A DNA stretch of 49,910 nucleotides from an uncultured bacterium (GCA_945829425.1 CALZUQ010000017.1:1-49910); one strand, 5' to 3'. Counted from the stretch's first letter, positions 34,873 to 46,906 are shown. Numbers and translations: made by a program. The notes: generated by a model not told the origin, from the sequence alone.

Positions 34873-34916
34873 TGTTTTCTGTTAATTTTCACCTATCATG
34901 ACAACCACCCCACGTC

Positions 34917-36437
<1,521 letters not shown>

Positions 36438-36604
36438 TCAGATATTCTCATTATTGCTTTTTATTTAACGCGTTGTGAAGAATAATTAACAATTTCACCA
36501 TACTTCGGGCAATACCTCCAATATTCGTCACACCCAAAAGAAAGCTTAGCAAGACTACAGCAGAGATTTTACAAAACCACCGTCCCCCTCCTCTCAGGAG
36601 GTGC

Positions 36605-36653
36605 AAAAAGCCAAGGCCTGCCACAGCCTTATCGCTAAGGTCATGGCAGGTCT
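36605..36653 (-). terminator. recQ terminator
   Basis: TGGCAGGTCT (36644-36653) pairs with AGGCCTGCCA (36614-36623) with one mismatch, CCTTA/TAAGG closes inside, and TTTTT follows on the minus strand (36609-36605). It starts 3 nt after the recQ stop. Confidence 0.88.
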
Positions 36654-36655
36654 TG

Positions 36656-38833
36656 TCAGTTAGCCATTTCCGACATGAACTTCAGTCTCACCAGGCGTAT
36701 CTCATCCTCGCTGAAGTCTCCGTCGAACTCTTTCACGGCATCTTTCACACTGTCTGTATTGCTGTGCAAGAAATAGTCATATATATCCTCGATGTTCTCC
36801 TCGTCAAGTATTTCTTCAAGGAAATAGTCTATGTTCAGCTTCGTTCCGCTGTAGACTATCGTCTCTATCTCCGTGAGGAAATCTTCGAAATCCATCTTCA
36901 GTTCTATGGCAAGGTCGTCGAGTGGGATGCGTTTGTCAATGGCTTGTATTATTTTCACTTTCCACATCGATTTCTTCGGCACTGTTCGCACGCGCAGCTC
37001 TCCGAGACGTTCCACCTCGTTTTCTTCGCAATATGCGCTAATGAGTTTACAGAATGGCTTTCCGAATTTCTTCGCCTTTCCCGCTCCTACCCCTTGTATC
37101 TGCTGCAGTTCTTCGAGAGTTACGGGATATGCCGTAGCCATCTGTTCTATGGAGACATCCTGGAACACCACATATGGCGGCACTCCGTGTTTCTTTGCCA
37201 CCCGCATTCTCTCGTCGAGGAGCATACGCTGCAGCACGGGGTCGAGGGCTGATGTGCCAGCCTCTGCCAGTTCTTCTTCCTCCAGGAGGTGGAAGTCCGC
37301 GTCTTTCACCACAGGGAACGATGTTGGGTTCTTAAGGTATTTCTTTCCCTCTGCCGTAACCTTCAGTATGCCGTATGTCTCTACGTCCTTGTGTATGAAT
37401 CCAGCCAGCATGGCATGACGTATCACCGGATTCCATAGTTTGTCGTCCATATCCTCCCCAGACCCGAACTCCTCCAGTTTGTCATGGCCGTGTGAGACGA
37501 TGTCGTCTGTTCCACGTCCCTTCACGAAGTCTATGATGTAAGGGCTGCGGAACTTCTCCTTTGTGGCGAGAATTGCTTTGAGCATCACGACAAGTCCTTC
37601 GCGCCCCTCTATCTTCTCCTTCGGATGGCGGCAGTTGTCGCAGTTGTTACAGTTGTCCCTGCCATACTCTTCTCCGAAATAATGCAGCAGTAGCTTTCTT
37701 CTGCATACCGAAGACTCCGCATACACCGATGTCTCCTGAAGCAGCTGTCTGCCTATGTCCTGTTCTGACACGGGCTTACCCTCCATGAATTTCTCAAGCT
37801 TGCGTAGGTCGCGCTGGGAATAGAACGCTATGCACAATCCTTCTCCCCCGTCTCGTCCTGCCCGTCCTGTCTCCTGATAATATCCTTCCAGGGACTTCGG
37901 AATGTCGTAATGTATCACGAAGCGTACGTCGGGTTTGTCTATTCCCATGCCGAAGGCTATGGTAGCCACTATGACATCTACGTCCTCCATGAGGAACCTG
38001 TCCTGCGTCTCGGAACGTGTTGCGGTATCCAGTCCGGCATGATATGCCGCAGCACGTATGTCGTTCGTCTGCAACACGGCAGTCAGTTCCTCTACCTTCT
38101 TTCGCGAGAGGCAGTATATTATGCCACTCTTGCCATGGTGTGACTTTATGAACTTTATTATCTGCCGGTCTACGTCATTTGTCTTTGGCCTTACCTCATA
38201 GTACAGGTTAGGTCTGTTGAACGAGCTGCGGAACTCTATGGCGTCGGTTATTCCGAGCGACCTCTTTATGTCGGCACGCACCTTCTCCGTTGCCGTTGCT
38301 GTCAGAGCAATGACCGGTGCAGAGCCTATATCGTTGATAATAGGTCGTATGCGACGATACTCCGGTCTGAAGTCGTGTCCCCACTCCGAGATACAATGCG
38401 CCTCGTCTACGGCATAGAACGATATCTTCACCTCTTCCGAACGCAGGAAGCCGACATATTCGTCTTTCGTCAGCGACTCCGGTGCGACATAGAGCAGTTT
38501 CGTCCTTCCCTCTCTCACGTCCCTTTTCACCTGCTCTATTGCAGTCTTGTTAAGCGAAGAGTTGAGGTAATGCGCCAGCCCGTTCTCTTCGCTTATCCCG
38601 TTTATGACATCAACCTGGTTCTTCATCAACGCGATAAGCGGTGAGATGACTATCGCCGTTCCCTCCATGATCAGAGCAGGAAGCTGATAGCACAAACTCT
38701 TGCCTCCGCCTGTCGGCATGAGCACGAAAACGTCATGACCGTCCAGGAGCGACTGTATGACGCGCTCCTGGTCGCCTTTGAACTTGTCAAAGCCGAAGTA
38801 TTGCTTCAGTTTTTCTGTAAGGTTGATATTCAT
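36656..38833 (-). CDS. recQ: ATP-dependent DNA helicase RecQ
   Basis: 725 aa from ATG 38833 (MNINLTEKLKQYFGFDKFKG); the longer frame would run into clpX. Superfamily 2 helicase motifs: MPTGGGKSLCYQLPA (Walker A), FYAVDEAHCISEWGHDFRPEY (DEAH plus the RecQ aromatic loop), and QETGRAGRDGGEG (motif VI). The zinc-binding cysteines (SVCRRKL...CNNCDNC) follow, then winged helix and HRDC (ELQQIQGVGAGKAKKFGKPF) and a C-terminal RecQ-associated helical domain. It is 3'-5' and acts in recombination and fork repair. It starts 25 nt after clpX and ends in its own terminator. Confidence 0.96.
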   Translation of the reverse strand: MNINLTEKLKQYFGFDKFKGDQERVIQSLLDGHDVFVLMPTGGGKSLCYQLPALIMEGTAIVISPLIALMKNQVDVINGISEENGLAHYLNSSLNKTAIEQVKRDVREGRTKLLYVAPESLTKDEYVGFLRSEEVKISFYAVDEAHCISEWGHDFRPEYRRIRPIINDIGSAPVIALTATATEKVRADIKRSLGITDAIEFRSSFNRPNLYYEVRPKTNDVDRQIIKFIKSHHGKSGIIYCLSRKKVEELTAVLQTNDIRAAAYHAGLDTATRSETQDRFLMEDVDVIVATIAFGMGIDKPDVRFVIHYDIPKSLEGYYQETGRAGRDGGEGLCIAFYSQRDLRKLEKFMEGKPVSEQDIGRQLLQETSVYAESSVCRRKLLLHYFGEEYGRDNCNNCDNCRHPKEKIEGREGLVVMLKAILATKEKFRSPYIIDFVKGRGTDDIVSHGHDKLEEFGSGEDMDDKLWNPVIRHAMLAGFIHKDVETYGILKVTAEGKKYLKNPTSFPVVKDADFHLLEEEELAEAGTSALDPVLQRMLLDERMRVAKKHGVPPYVVFQDVSIEQMATAYPVTLEELQQIQGVGAGKAKKFGKPFCKLISAYCEENEVERLGELRVRTVPKKSMWKVKIIQAIDKRIPLDDLAIELKMDFEDFLTEIETIVYSGTKLNIDYFLEEILDEENIEDIYDYFLHSNTDSVKDAVKEFDGDFSEDEIRLVRLKFMSEMAN

Positions 38834-38858
38834 AGCTCTTTTCTGTTGTTTTTGTTCG

Positions 38859-40106
38859 TCAGACTCCGAGGTTTGCGTTTTCCAACTGCCTCTCGGCATA
38901 TTCCTTCGTCACCTCAAATTTCTTCTGTCTCTTCGACGGCATTTCAAACATTGCGTCGTTCATGACAGCTTCTACAATGGAACGCAGTCCTCGTGCTCCA
39001 AGCTTATATTCCACAGCCTTGTCGACCATATAGTCCAATGCTTCCTCAGTGAATGTCAGCGTTATTCCATCCATGAGCATAAGCTTCTGGAACTGCTTCA
39101 CGATAGAGTTTTTCGGCTCCATGAGTATCCTCTTCAGTGCCTCTCGGTCGAGCGGGTGTAGATATGTCAACACAGGCAGACGTCCGATGATTTCCGGTAT
39201 GAGTCCGAAAGACTTGAGGTCTTGCGGCACGATATATTTCATGATGTCCTTCTTGTCAATCTTCTTCTGCTCCATGACAGAGTCGTAACCCACGACATGT
39301 GTGTTGAGACGCTGTGATATCTTACGCTCTATGCCGTCGAAAGCTCCTCCGCAGATGAAGAGGATATTGCGTGTGTCGACGTGTATGTAGTCCTGGTCAG
39401 GATGTTTCCTTCCCCCCTTTGGCGGCACGTTTACCATGGTGCCTTCCAGCAGTTTCAGTAGTCCCTGCTGCACGCCCTCTCCCGATACGTCGCGTGTTAT
39501 GCTGGGGTTTGCGCTCTTACGTGCTATCTTGTCTATCTCGTCTATGAAGACTATGCCCCTCTGTGCCGCCTCAAGGTTATAGTCCGCCACCTGAAGCAGG
39601 CGTGAGAGAATGCTCTCCACGTCCTCGCCGACATATCCTGCCTCTGTGAACACCGTAGCGTCGACGATGGTGAAAGGCACATTGAGCAGTTTTGCTATCG
39701 AGCGAGCCATAAGCGTCTTGCCCGTTCCTGTTGACCCTACCATTATGACGTTTGACTTCTCTATCTCCACTCCGTCTCCGTCGTTGGGCTGTTTCAGTCG
39801 TTTGTAATGGTTGTACACCGCAACAGCGAGGAACCTTTTCGCCTCGTCCTGTCCTATGACATACTGGTCAAGGTGTGCTTTGATGTCCTGTGGCTTGGGT
39901 ATGTCTCCGACGGTGTAGTTGCTTCCCCTTCCCCTGTTAGCCTTTGCCGCTATGGCGTCCGATGCTCCGTCGAGTGTTGCTATGACTACTTCGTAGGCAC
40001 GCTCGACACATTCTGAGCAGATGAAAGCGTTCATTCCTGTCAGCATGAGTGGAGCCTCGCCCTCGGGCCTTCCGCAAAAGCTGCATTTATTTACTTTTCT
40101 TACCAT
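38859..40106 (-). CDS. clpX: ATP-dependent Clp protease ATP-binding subunit ClpX
   Basis: 415 aa. The N-terminal zinc-binding domain has Cys pairs CSFC and CSEC; the AAA+ module has Walker A GSTGTGKT (Ser instead of the usual Pro in the second position), Walker [12 protein letters not shown], and sensor II in [11 protein letters not shown]. The ClpP-binding 'IGF'-type loop is not obvious by eye. ClpX unfolds tagged substrates and feeds them to ClpP, encoded just upstream in the transcript. Length and order (clpP-clpX-recQ) match other Bacteroidales. Confidence 0.97.
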   Translation of the reverse strand: MVRKVNKCSFCGRPEGEAPLMLTGMNAFICSECVERAYEVVIATLDGASDAIAAKANRGRGSNYTVGDIPKPQDIKAHLDQYVIGQDEAKRFLAVAVYNHYKRLKQPNDGDGVEIEKSNVIMVGSTGTGKTLMARSIAKLLNVPFTIVDATVFTEAGYVGEDVESILSRLLQVADYNLEAAQRGIVFIDEIDKIARKSANPSITRDVSGEGVQQGLLKLLEGTMVNVPPKGGRKHPDQDYIHVDTRNILFICGGAFDGIERKISQRLNTHVVGYDSVMEQKKIDKKDIMKYIVPQDLKSFGLIPEIIGRLPVLTYLHPLDREALKRILMEPKNSIVKQFQKLMLMDGITLTFTEEALDYMVDKAVEYKLGARGLRSIVEAVMNDAMFEMPSKRQKKFEVTKEYAERQLENANLGV

Positions 40107-40242
40107 TTATTCTCTGTTTTCTTTTTTGTGGGTTCTATTCCTTCCATTTGTCCTTTGGCTCCGGAGAGCCGTCTCCCCGTTCCCAAAATATCCTTAATTC
40201 GTGGTATGAGGTTTAACGTAGCGAACGACCAGAACCCGCACT

Positions 40243-40932
40243 TTATTTCTTTTCAAGCACTCGGTCTATCATGCCGTACTCCTTTGCTTCCGCGGCAGTC
40301 ATCCAGTAGTTTCGGTCAGAGTCTGCCCATACCTTTTCGTAGTCGGTATGCGAGTGGTTGGCAATGATGGTATAGAGTTCCTTCTTGAACTTCATTATCT
40401 CACGCGCCTCAATCTCTATGTCTGACGCCTGTCCCTGCACACCTCCGAGCGGTTGGTGTATCATGACACGGCTGTGAGGCAGAGCGGATCGCTTGCCTTC
40501 CGTTCCCGCCACGAGGAGCACGGCACCCATTGACGCCGCCATGCCGGTACATATCGTAGCGACGTCGGAGGTTACGAACTGCATGGTGTCGTATATGCCG
40601 AGGCCTGCTGTGACAGACCCGCCCGGGGAGTTGATATATATGGATATGTCACGTCCAGGGTCGCAGGAGTCAAGATATAGCAGCTGAGCCTGGAGTGTGT
40701 TGGCAGTGTAGTCGTTTATCTCCGTACCGAGGAAGATGATACGGTCCATCATAAGACGTGAGAAGACATCCATCTGTGTAACGTTGAGCTGTCGCTCTTC
40801 AAGAATATAAGGGTTCAGATACTGGCTCTTGTAATTCATTGCCATGCGGCTCTGTACCTTCATGACGTCGTCGAGGGCCATGCCGTTCATGCCGAGATGA
40901 CCTGTAGCAAATTTTCTAAAATCGTTGTTCAT
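40243..40932 (-). CDS. clpP: ATP-dependent Clp protease proteolytic subunit ClpP
   Basis: 229 aa. Catalytic Ser134 in GMAASMGAVLL, His159 in RVMIHQPLGG, and the Asp in VWADSD (about residue 204); YINSPGGSVTAGL is the oxyanion/strand segment. It assembles as a tetradecameric barrel with ClpX. A 32-residue N-terminal extension before KSQYLN is longer than the E. coli mature form, as is common in Bacteroidetes. Trigger factor (tig), which often precedes clpP, is not upstream here. The gap to clpX is 136 nt. Confidence 0.97.
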   Translation of the reverse strand: MNNDFRKFATGHLGMNGMALDDVMKVQSRMAMNYKSQYLNPYILEERQLNVTQMDVFSRLMMDRIIFLGTEINDYTANTLQAQLLYLDSCDPGRDISIYINSPGGSVTAGLGIYDTMQFVTSDVATICTGMAASMGAVLLVAGTEGKRSALPHSRVMIHQPLGGVQGQASDIEIEAREIMKFKKELYTIIANHSHTDYEKVWADSDRNYWMTAAEAKEYGMIDRVLEKK

Positions 40933-41178
40933 GTATATTGCTTTTCTTACTGTTGTTTTCTAATTTTTGTATGGTTTTTCTTGATGCGGGTTCTATAAAA
41001 AATACACTGTGCGAGAGACGAAACAGCCACCTGACAAGTCTTTTCTCTAAACACGAAATACCGATTTATATGACGCCGCTGAAGATAGTTCTACAAAATT
41101 ACTAAAAAAAAATGTCAGGACATAATTTTCACATGCTTTTTTTTGCTAAAAAAAATTAAGACGCTATTCATTACACAT

Positions 41179-41207
41179 AAAAAATGCCCGAGCTTCACAG
41201 CCCAGGC
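41179..41207 (-). terminator. Terminator of the 1,305-aa protein gene
   Basis: On the minus strand GCCTGGGCT (41207-41199) pairs with AGCTCGGGC (41194-41186) using two wobbles, followed by ATTTTTT. It lies 36 nt after the stop. Confidence 0.8.
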
Positions 41208-41242
41208 ACGACAGTAATATAAAACAATTGTAATGAAAAAAT

Positions 41243-44200
41243 CTATTTGACTACGTATTTCTTGCCTTTCACGATATATATTCCCTTTGCAAGGCCTTCG
41301 TAACGCCCTTCCTCTGCGACCTTCTGTCCGCTGACGTTGTATATGTCTCCATAAGGTGCGCTGACGAGACGTCCGTCGTCTTCAACATTTATTATCGAAG
41401 AGACATAGCCGTTGTAGAACGCAAAAGCCACCGTGGGTCGGACAGCCGCCTGAACGCCCTGGCGTATGGCGTCGTCGACATTGTTGAAGCGGAGGTTCCA
41501 TGCAAAGTGTACGTCCTCGTCGTTCTCCTTTATTGTCGCCTCGTCGTAATAGACCTCTGACGACCGTCCTTCGAATGGTGCTACGACGCAATGGTTTCTC
41601 GGCCACGTAACGAGCGGCGCTCCTCCTACCCCCGGCTCCCAGCTTTCGTAGAACCAGATGTTCCTGCCCTGGCTCTTGCTCTTTGAGACGAAATAGGTGT
41701 ATCGTGGTATTACTATATCGGTGTAGGAACCAATGAAGGTGTACTGGAATGCGTTTTCGTCATTCATGTCGAAGATGTTGCCTTTTCCGTCACGTGCGTT
41801 GAGTGTCCATCCCGTATAAGGCAGCTTGGCACCCTCGCCGACATGTCCCGGTACGCTTTCGAAGTCTCTGTCCTCCGCCGAGAAAGGAGCGTGGTCAAAG
41901 ACCGCCTTGGCATATTCGGCAGGCGTAGAGGTGTCAACGCCCTTAAGAGCCTGCTTCTGTTCTTCTGTCACCGCTACAGGGTAATATCCCTTTATGAGGT
42001 AAGGATATCCGGCACGTATGATGATACGCTTTCCGTTGTCGTCGACATTATATTTCTTTGCGTCGTCCGCCTTTCGTACGTTCCATTGCTTTGCCATCGT
42101 CTGGTTGTCCACGACCTCTACGTCCTCCGTTGCGGTACAACGGTTCGGGCTGAACATCAGCGTGATGTTCTTGTTCGATACGTTACGCGTCACGTCAGTC
42201 AGCGTACAGATGTTCGGATACACCTTCATGCCCTTCTCTACCGTTATCGTCGTCTGCGATCCGAAAGGCTTGTATGTCGCCACGGTGTTTGTCGCATCAA
42301 TTCCGAAGACTTTCACGACATCGTCAATGTTCATGTCGAACGGCAGACAGATGGTGTACCAGTCCGTCTCTTCGTAATCCGTGAAGACGACGTGGCCAGG
42401 GGTCTGTACGGTTCCGCAGTTCTCGTCAGGATAAGCCAGCACGAACTGGTGCCATCCGCGGTAGTCTCTGTCATACACCGTCCGGTCATATTCCTTAAAG
42501 TTGTAGAACGCGACGGCGGTGGAACCGTTGGCGTATTCTGCATGCAGGTTGTCGGCATCCCACTGAGAGAGGGTGTAGTTATTGAGTCTCCAGTCGCTGT
42601 CGCTATAGTCAGGCGTCTTCCACGCGTCCCAGAGATACCCCGTGCCGCCTTGAGCGTAAGCCTTGACAAACTCACTCTGCGTAGGCCACATAAGGACATT
42701 GCCGTAAGCATCGGTATTTCCGTATTCGTCGCGGCGGGTGTACTTACGTGTTATGTCAGTATATCTCCTGAGGTTCACGTCGTCGATGTCGAGAGGCCAG
42801 TGGAGAACACCGTATGTCTGCTCGCCTTTCTTGACGTAGTTGCCCTTGTTTATCGTACCCGTAGGGTCGTAGCTGTTGTCACGCACACATGTGGTAGGGT
42901 CGAAAGCGTCTTTCTGACACTCTGGTGCGTTATACGACAGCATATATACGTCCGTGATGAGGTTGACGTTCCAGAACGCCCCGGTCTCTATCTTCTCCAG
43001 TCCCTTTGGCAGGGTCATGGTATAATCTCCGAAGTCCACCGTCTCTCCTCGTCCGTCTCCGTTTGCGTCGACTTCCGTAGTATAGAAATGTGTCAGCTGG
43101 TTGTTGTTAGAAAAGGCGTACCCACGTATCTCCTTGAAGTTTCCCGGGATGCAGAGGCTCTTGATCAGGTTGTTGTGGTTCTCAATGAACCTCTCAGGAA
43201 TGATCGTCTGGGATGCGTCGACAGGGAGGAAGAGTTCCTCCAGCGAGTAGCCTATCAATGCGCTGACGGTCATGTCCTCAGGGTGGTATTCCGCCCCCGT
43301 ACCGAATTTCGCCTCAGAGATGTCGAGAAGGCGGAGGGGAGCCGCCCGTAGCGCTCCTGTAGGACTTACGCCTCCTCCGTTGGGGAGATAATGTCCTTCA
43401 GCACTGATACTGCCGTTGCCCACCTTGCACATGTCTATGGCGTTGAGGGTGCCGGAGATTGTCGCCTCGGTGACTGCCGGTATGGCGTAATTGTATTCGT
43501 TGTTCTTGTCATTCTCCGTCTCAAGGAGCGTCCAGCAGCGGAGGGTGTTGACAAGCGTTCCGGGCTTCACGACATAAGCTATGAGGTGTATGCTGCCGAC
43601 AGCGTCGCTGAGCTCTGTCTCCGTGACAGCGAGGAGGAGGTCGTCACCTTGGAGCTTCAGTGTTTCGAGGGAGTTCTTCGACGTGTATGTCTTCGTCTCT
43701 CCGAGGAGGGTGCGGTATGTATAAACGTATGCGTTCTCCTCTAATTCAAAGGCCGTACCTATCACGCCTTTTCCTCCGTCGAAGACTATTCCGCTATACG
43801 GCTGTGTAAGTGCTGCATCGGTGTACGCCGTCTCTTCTGACTTCTGTAGAGATATGCATGCAGAATTCTCTGCGCCATAATATCCGCTGTCTCCGGACTT
43901 TGTGAACACCTTGCCCCAATATACCGCCTTCGTGTCTTGACGGAAATGCCATACTTCAGAACCGTTCACGGTATATGTCATGCTGAAGGGGCATTCTGAT
44001 CCTGCATATCCGTATTTCTCGCCGTCATGCTCATAGATGTCGCCCATATATTCTGCTCCGTTACATAGAAGGACATCAAGTTCGTAAACATTCACCCAGT
44101 TGCCGTTCATGACATACTGATATACGAGAACGCCGTTGACATAGTACGTTCCCTTGATGTTCTCCTTGTCGTTAAGGAAGTCTGCCGAGATACGCTCGCC

Positions 44201-45160
44201 ACCCGTCCAGTTCACACGGTACTGCTTGTAATCCGCGAGCTGCAGCTTCACTACCTTGTCACGTAGCTGTGGTATGACAACATATTTATTATAATTCCAT
44301 GTATATTCCGGCTCGTTGCTGTCGCAGAGGTATTGTGTTCCGAAAGCCTCATACACCTTTGGCCGCTTTTCACGCATCAAAGGAAAACTCTCTCCTGCCA
44401 CTCCCCAATACTGGCCATTCTCCACACAAATGAGTCCGCCGTCATAAACCTTCTGTACGTTGTTCTCCCAATATACATACCCGCCGCCATAATACAGGTC
44501 AGTGATCTCTCCGTCAATGCCGTAAGCCTTGCCGCCAGAGTAATATACCGTTCCGGAATATTTTTCTCCGTTATCCTTGCGCACTGTCCCGCCTTCACCC
44601 GTCGGTGTCAGTGGTGCGTAGAAGTCGTAAGGGTATATGCCGTAGGTCTGTCCGTTGACCTGCTTGGTGTTCATGTCTTTTTTCGACACCTTCACCGTCT
44701 CCCCACTCTTTGGGTCTGTGTACGCCCACCCCGTTTCGGTGGTGTATATGATATTCGCCGAGGCTCCCGAGCAGATGCTCTTTCCCGCTTGCGGCACGAT
44801 CCTGTTCACCTGCTCCTTCGTCATGTTGTTCGGCAGGATGAGGTATTTCACTGCATCATTGCGGAAGGTTCCGTTGAAGCCTCTCACATTAGAGAGGTCC
44901 ACCTTCTCTGCCTTGATCTGCGAAAGGGCGTTGGCAGCTTCCGCCTCACTGCCGAGGTCGGCATTTATTACCACGGTAGCGACATTGTCGTTTCCGTTGA
45001 CTATCGCTATGGCTCCGAGGAGGTCCGTTCCGCCTTCCGTCTGCTCTGTCACGACAGCGGTAGTGCCGTTACCTGTTATGGCGACGGTATAATGCCCTGC
45101 ACCGAACGTTACAGTCGATGCCACCAACAAGAGGAATGTGTAGACGATTTTTCTTACCAT
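41243..45160 (-). CDS. Large secreted surface protein (BspA-like, 1,305 aa)
   Basis: A signal peptide (MVRKIVYTFLLLVASTVTFG) leads into a repeat-poor region with many Tyr/Gly 'YGxxG' turns (YYSGGKAYGIDGEITDLYYG; GYYGAENSACISL). Residues near 650-760 have an LRR_5-like pattern (SLCIPGNFKEIRGYAFSNNN; LPKGLEKIETGAFWNV). Later come the Prevotella motifs WYTICLPFDM and YLIKGYYPVAV, and a complete C-terminal tail (YGDIYNVSGQKVAEE...GIYIVKGKKYVVK). That tail is typical of exported Prevotella surface proteins. No enzyme motif is visible. The frame is intact across almost 4 kb. It sits between a 69-aa peptide gene and clpP; adhesion or another surface role is inferred from the type. Confidence 0.88.
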   Translation of the reverse strand: MVRKIVYTFLLLVASTVTFGAGHYTVAITGNGTTAVVTEQTEGGTDLLGAIAIVNGNDNVATVVINADLGSEAEAANALSQIKAEKVDLSNVRGFNGTFRNDAVKYLILPNNMTKEQVNRIVPQAGKSICSGASANIIYTTETGWAYTDPKSGETVKVSKKDMNTKQVNGQTYGIYPYDFYAPLTPTGEGGTVRKDNGEKYSGTVYYSGGKAYGIDGEITDLYYGGGYVYWENNVQKVYDGGLICVENGQYWGVAGESFPLMREKRPKVYEAFGTQYLCDSNEPEYTWNYNKYVVIPQLRDKVVKLQLADYKQYRVNWTGGERISADFLNDKENIKGTYYVNGVLVYQYVMNGNWVNVYELDVLLCNGAEYMGDIYEHDGEKYGYAGSECPFSMTYTVNGSEVWHFRQDTKAVYWGKVFTKSGDSGYYGAENSACISLQKSEETAYTDAALTQPYSGIVFDGGKGVIGTAFELEENAYVYTYRTLLGETKTYTSKNSLETLKLQGDDLLLAVTETELSDAVGSIHLIAYVVKPGTLVNTLRCWTLLETENDKNNEYNYAIPAVTEATISGTLNAIDMCKVGNGSISAEGHYLPNGGGVSPTGALRAAPLRLLDISEAKFGTGAEYHPEDMTVSALIGYSLEELFLPVDASQTIIPERFIENHNNLIKSLCIPGNFKEIRGYAFSNNNQLTHFYTTEVDANGDGRGETVDFGDYTMTLPKGLEKIETGAFWNVNLITDVYMLSYNAPECQKDAFDPTTCVRDNSYDPTGTINKGNYVKKGEQTYGVLHWPLDIDDVNLRRYTDITRKYTRRDEYGNTDAYGNVLMWPTQSEFVKAYAQGGTGYLWDAWKTPDYSDSDWRLNNYTLSQWDADNLHAEYANGSTAVAFYNFKEYDRTVYDRDYRGWHQFVLAYPDENCGTVQTPGHVVFTDYEETDWYTICLPFDMNIDDVVKVFGIDATNTVATYKPFGSQTTITVEKGMKVYPNICTLTDVTRNVSNKNITLMFSPNRCTATEDVEVVDNQTMAKQWNVRKADDAKKYNVDDNGKRIIIRAGYPYLIKGYYPVAVTEEQKQALKGVDTSTPAEYAKAVFDHAPFSAEDRDFESVPGHVGEGAKLPYTGWTLNARDGKGNIFDMNDENAFQYTFIGSYTDIVIPRYTYFVSKSKSQGRNIWFYESWEPGVGGAPLVTWPRNHCVVAPFEGRSSEVYYDEATIKENDEDVHFAWNLRFNNVDDAIRQGVQAAVRPTVAFAFYNGYVSSIINVEDDGRLVSAPYGDIYNVSGQKVAEEGRYEGLAKGIYIVKGKKYVVK

Positions 45161-45456
45161 TGTTTTATATGTTAGATTTTTGCTGCCGTAAGTTCATCCT
45201 GAAACAAACTATGGCAAAGTGATTATTTTCTTGCTTCCACCCTTTCCCTGTCTCCGAAAACAGAATCTCTTCACCTAAAAAAAACGCAATAGACTATTGA
45301 AGAGTTGTCCAACTAATTAATAAACGAGAATAAAAGTATATTATTATATAATCGCAGTTTTTTTATTTCCAGACTTTACACCTATTTTTATATATAGGTT
45401 ATACAATAGTGATATATCAGAACCCGCCATTATATAAGGATGTATTTCAGAAGATA

Positions 45457-45666
45457 TTAGTTCCAAGCTGACTCGTCCCAAAGTCCGTTCTGCCATGGGT
45501 CAGACCCCTTTGAGCAAGCTACGCCGTCGAGATCGCTCCAGTCCTCGCTAACCTCACCTATGATGCCGTTACCTTCAGTAAAGCGTCCAGCAGCTGAAGT
45601 CATCATCAGCTCTGAAGCTTCCATCTCGATAACGAGGATTGTTGGTTTTGAGTACTGCTTTTTCAT
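45457..45666 (-). CDS. Small 69-aa Prevotella-type peptide
   Basis: MKKQYSKPTILVIEMEAS opens the peptide, followed by ELMMTSAAG and an acidic, Trp-rich end (SEDWSDLDGVACSKGSDPWQ, then NGLWDESAWN). Small proteins starting MKKxYxKPxxxVxxxE are common and unexplained in Bacteroidales. There is no signal peptide. A good promoter lies 164 nt upstream, giving a long leader. The next gene in the same direction is the 1,305-aa surface protein, 296 nt on, so the two may be co-transcribed. Function unknown; the coding call rests on the recognisable N-terminus and the promoter. Confidence 0.65.
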   Translation of the reverse strand: MKKQYSKPTILVIEMEASELMMTSAAGRFTEGNGIIGEVSEDWSDLDGVACSKGSDPWQNGLWDESAWN

Positions 45667-45829
45667 ATCTCTGAATTGTTGTTTTCGAAATCTTGGTTTC
45701 TGTTATTGTTTTTGACGTTTTGTCAAGCTTGTTTTCTTTAAGTTTTTGACTTGTTTTTTTGAGTCGTTTCAGAAGGTCTTTTGACCCGTTTTCCAGAACT
45801 GCTTTCCGCTGTCGTTCTGATTTCTGATG

Positions 45830-45861
45830 CAAAATTACTAACTACTTGCGATGCCGGCAAA
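45830..45861 (-). promoter_or_regulatory. Promoter for the 69-aa peptide transcript
   Basis: TTTG (45861-45858), a 20-nt spacer and TAATTTTG (45837-45830) on the minus strand match the consensus well. The start codon at 45666 implies a leader of about 155 nt. Confidence 0.75.
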
Positions 45862-46860
45862 TGTTTTTAAAGAAAAAATCATGAGAAATACTATAATTAA
45901 CGTTTATTCACACGTAAACTTGCGTTTTCTTCAAATTGTGTGCGGTTACAAAGCGGTTTTCTTGTGTTTTCTTCAATTTTCTCAATGTTAAAAGAAAATC
46001 TGATAACAGTTTGGATTATAAATTATTCTTGTGTTTTTGTAAAATTATTTTGGGTAATTATTAAAGAAAACAGCAATATTTTCCGTTTTGTTTTCAACAA
46101 ATTCCGTAGCAGTCATATCGCATTTTTAAAGATATCTAATTTCAACAAATTCAGTCATATGGAAAGATAATAACGAGGACAAAAATGTTTGTCGTTTTAA
46201 GCATATATTTACCAAAATCGTAGGGCAAGATACCTGTAGCAGGACAGGATATTTTGACATATCACCAAGAAATGTATCAAAATCAGCAAAAATATCGTGA
46301 TGACGTCACTGTTTCGTTTCTCAGAAGGCATGTTTTTACTTTTTATTCTCTTACTGTTCGATTAATGTCCCTATTACATGCTTCATGCTGAAGTTCTTCT
46401 TCTTGACACTTGCATGAACGGAGTAAAAAACGGAGCATGTTTACATTGACAAACAGGAAACATCCTGCCTGAGACATCAATACGCTTCTGTAACAGAAGG
46501 GCAGGAAGAAGGAGGGGACGAACTGTTACAGACACCATAGCCGTTAAAAACAAATACTGGAAGGACTAAGGACGACGTCTGTTGGTAACGCACACAGACA
46601 TTCTTTTTCTGCTGATAAACTTAAAGGACAAGGGGCACGCCTGTTTCCAGATGCAAGGCGAAGACATACGTGTCGCTGATACCCCGGAGTATTTACAGGT
46701 GGGGTACTATAATAAAGCCTATCTACTCACTTTCTTAATGGCGTAAGCACTTTCGCAGCAGAACATGAAAATCATGGCGTTTTCATACGACATACTCAGG
46801 AATTAATCTCTCTCTGACAAGACCGGGGAATAATATCTCACTGACAATACTCGTAGTGCT
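45862..46860. other. Gene-free spacer (~1 kb)
   Basis: AT-rich to about 46,190, then mixed. No frame has a convincing start, composition or family match. Small palindromes are visible (CTTCTGTAACAGAAG near 46484; TACCCC...GGGGTA at about 46680-46708), none with a clear role. Confidence 0.6.
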
Positions 46861-46865
46861 CCGTA

Positions 46866-46906
46866 AAAAAAAATCCACAGAAGACGCAATATGACCTTTG
46901 TGGATT
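46866..46906 (-). terminator. Terminator downstream of the AAA-ATPase-like pseudogene
   Basis: AATCCACA (46872-46879) pairs with TGTGGATT (46899-46906), with an eight-A run (46866-46873) giving the T-run on the minus strand. It is about 70 nt past the pseudogene end. Confidence 0.75.

Noticed and set aside
41843..43351. 502-codon plus-strand frame
   Set aside because: Antisense to the 1,305-aa surface protein, which has a signal peptide and typical C-terminal tail.
45575..45832. 85-codon Lys-rich minus-strand frame
   Set aside because: It begins with a TTG in the promoter box and overlaps the better-supported 69-aa gene in another frame; it is leader sequence.
45940..46170. 76-codon hydrophobic plus-strand frame
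   Set aside because: Explained by AT-rich composition; no promoter, start context or conservation cue.
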